A stretch of 64,000 nt of DNA from positions 46,026-110,025 of the forward strand of contig JBBAPK010000004.1 in NCBI GenBank assembly GCA_040400875.1. The letters run 5' to 3'. This document shows, in pieces, positions 62,671-64,000 of this stretch; positions within the stretch are counted from its first letter, which is position 1; the number at the start of each line of letters is the position of its first letter. The notes beneath the pieces are model-generated. The model was given only the letters and a program-made list of their open reading frames with translations, was not told the DNA's origin and searched no databases. A program made the position numbers and the translations under genes. This DNA is from PBB1 sp040400875 (GTDB lineage: Bacteria; Pseudomonadota; Gammaproteobacteria; Burkholderiales; Burkholderiaceae_C).

Positions 62671-63102
62671 ATGACCGAGGTCGAGTTTCATGTCAACCTG
62701 CCTGACCGGGTGCAGTACGCGTGCCGTTTGTTGCGCAAGGCTTATCGCAAGGGAGTGCGTGTCGCAGTGACTGGCTCGACTGCGGTGCTGACTGAAATGG
62801 ACCGACAGCTCTGGACCTTGGAGCCTGAGGGGTTTTTGCCCCATGTTCGCCTGGCTGACAAGCCCGTGCCCGCATCGGTGCTGGAGCATTCGGCGGTCTG
62901 GCTGGTCGAAGATGCCAGCCGTGCCACAGATCTTGCCGTGCTGGTGAATCTGGGTGAGTCCGTGTCCGAGAGCTTCGAATCCTTTGACCGGCTGATCGAG
63001 TTGGTGGGCGATACCGAGGTCGACCGTGAGGCAGGCCGACTGCGCTGGAAGCAATATGTCGCCTGCGGCTACACCCCGCGCAAGCACGAGGCAGCGGTTT
63101 GA
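62671..63102 (+). CDS. holC: DNA polymerase III chi subunit
   Basis: Links the clamp loader to SSB. It is 143 aa: TEVEFHVNLPDRVQYACRLL, then KGVRVAVTGSTAVLTEMDRQ, LWTLEPEGFLPHVR and ASRATDLAVLVNLGE, all chi-typical. pepA-holC is the usual order. It overlaps the next gene by four bases. Confidence 0.96.
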   Translation: MTEVEFHVNLPDRVQYACRLLRKAYRKGVRVAVTGSTAVLTEMDRQLWTLEPEGFLPHVRLADKPVPASVLEHSAVWLVEDASRATDLAVLVNLGESVSESFESFDRLIELVGDTEVDREAGRLRWKQYVACGYTPRKHEAAV

Positions 63103-63533
63103 GCCAGTCGCCCTTGCCGCCAGTCAGCGTGCCCACCTTGACCGAGGTGGTCGAGTGGGCGCCGGCCGTTCCACCACCGCCGCTTGATGCCGTGCCGACC
63201 CTTCATGGCGAGGTGCCTGTCTTGTGTGATGCGGCCTGGCTTGTGGAGCGCACCACACCTGCACTCACGCCCATGCAGCCCCAGCCGCTCACCCCGATTG
63301 ACGAAGCGCAGCTCACGCAGCGCATCCTCGAGCAGATCGAGCAACAACTCGACACCCTGCTCAGCGAGCGCCTGTCGCCGCTGATGCTTGGCGTGCTGGA
63401 TCGGGCAGTCGAGGAACTGGTCGCTCACGCGAGAAATGAACTCGCTTCGATGCTGCCTGGCATCGTCAGCCAGGCCGTGTCGCAAGAACTGTCGCAGCGC
63501 CTAGATCGTGGCGCTGCGATGTCGTCAGATTGA
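63099..63533 (+). CDS. proline-rich conserved hypothetical protein next to holC
   Basis: A 144-aa protein. The N-terminal half is proline-rich and probably disordered (SVPTLTEVVEWAPAVPPPPL). The C-terminal half is amphipathic helix (AQLTQRILEQIEQQLDTLLS; VLDRAVEELVAHARNEL). The start is TTG 63099, overlapping the holC stop (TTGA), which suggests translational coupling. Similar proline-rich proteins (DUF2486-like) sit beside holC in Burkholderia; the match is from memory and uncertain. Confidence 0.65.
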   Translation: MSQSPLPPVSVPTLTEVVEWAPAVPPPPLDAVPTLHGEVPVLCDAAWLVERTTPALTPMQPQPLTPIDEAQLTQRILEQIEQQLDTLLSERLSPLMLGVLDRAVEELVAHARNELASMLPGIVSQAVSQELSQRLDRGAAMSSD

Positions 63534-63575
63534 TGAGTTCGTGATCCACCCGTGTTTTGTCCACTTGGAGTCTTT

Positions 63576-64000
63576 ATGAGCATCAACGTCGGGCGTGCAG
63601 CCGTGTTCGCCGCCTTGGTCTTGCCTCTGGGCGTATTTGCACAAGAAACGATCGTCAAGATCGGACATGTTGCACCCACCAGCGGCAGCATTGCGCACCT
63701 GGGCAAAGACAACGAGATGGGCGCAAGGATGGCGATTGAGGATCTCAACGCCAAGGGCCTGATGATGGGCGGCAAGAAGGTCAAGTTCATCCTGCTCGCC
63801 GAAGACGATGGCGCTGACCCGAAACAGGCGACTGCAGTGGCGCAAAAACTGGTGGACTCTGGGGTCAATGGCGTCGTGGGGCACTTGAATTCAGGCACGT
63901 CCATTCCCGCGTCCCGGATTTACAGCGATGCGGGGATTGCGCAGATCTCGCCGGCGGCCACCAACCCAAAGTTCACCCGGCAAGGCTACAAGACCACCTT
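63576..64000 (+). CDS. branched-chain amino acid-type ABC transporter substrate-binding protein (3' truncated)
   Basis: The first 141 codons of a periplasmic LivJ-like protein; the window ends inside it. A signal peptide (RAAVFAALVLPLGVFAQE) is followed by VKIGHVAPTSGSIAHLGKD, GARMAIEDLNAKG and QKLVDSGVNGVVGHLNSGTS with SPAATNP. This is the leucine/isoleucine/valine-binding fold. The ligand is unknown. ATG 63576 has TTGGAG 5 bases upstream. Confidence 0.95.
   Translation, partial: MSINVGRAAVFAALVLPLGVFAQETIVKIGHVAPTSGSIAHLGKDNEMGARMAIEDLNAKGLMMGGKKVKFILLAEDDGADPKQATAVAQKLVDSGVNGVVGHLNSGTSIPASRIYSDAGIAQISPAATNPKFTRQGYKTT

Overview
The window is GC-rich chromosomal DNA from a betaproteobacterium of the order Burkholderiales, most like the Comamonadaceae/Leptothrix-Rubrivivax group. 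The evidence is the gene content and order: carB-greA, yhbY/rlmE-ftsH-folP-glmM followed by a pst-pho operon, rho-trxA, dnaX-ybaB-recR with the 4.5S RNA nearby, rpsF-priB-rpsR-rplI-dnaB, grpE-dnaK-dnaJ, dnaG-rpoD, lptG/pepA-holC, and a BpH3-type H-NS. The genus is inferred; no rRNA is present. I found no prophage, insertion sequence, CRISPR array or integrative element, so this is core genome with a few unusual accessory genes.

Layout. 1-3.4 kb: truncated carB, a terminator, greA and a small membrane protein. 3.5-9 kb: yhbY divergent from rlmE-ftsH-folP-glmM (rRNA processing, membrane proteolysis, folate, cell-wall sugar). 9-15.5 kb: a fasciclin lipoprotein divergent from pstCAB-phoU-phoB-phoR, with Pho-box-like repeats facing both ways and no pstS. 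15.5-19.5 kb: membrane glycosyltransferase, L31 type B, Rho, thioredoxin. 19.8-21.7 kb: a pseudokinase-HDOD fusion. 21.8-26.4 kb: 4.5S RNA, a divergent PurM-like protein, dnaX-ybaB-recR and a MAPEG protein. 26.4-30 kb: MltD-like transglycosylase and gloB, divergent from a yafS-like methyltransferase and rnhA. 30-33.2 kb: rpsF-priB-rpsR-rplI and dnaB.

33.2-36.7 kb holds the most novel-looking locus: two tandem paralogous receiver-TPR proteins with no DNA-binding output and a shared C-terminal tail. 36.8-40.8 kb: dnaJ-dnaK-grpE with a clear sigma-32-type promoter ahead of grpE. 40.9-44.7 kb: glycosyltransferase, Hsp15, ferrochelatase and a cyclase-FHA protein. 44.7-49.2 kb: rpoD and dnaG. 49.3-55.4 kb: H-NS, YggX, ArgA, HrpA. 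55.5-55.8 kb: tRNA-Pro(TGG) and tRNA-Arg(TCT). 55.8-58.6 kb: an unknown protein and a FimV-like protein. 58.7-63.5 kb: lptG-cbiX-cysB divergent from pepA-holC and a proline-rich small protein. The window ends inside a branched-chain-amino-acid-type ABC substrate-binding protein.

Most of the window is information processing, stress response and envelope housekeeping. Candidate regulation read from the sequence includes two Pho boxes, two heat-shock-type promoters (grpE, ftsH), several TATAAT-type promoters (rpoD, hns, rho), and intrinsic terminators after carB, ftsH, rplI, rpmE2 and hns.
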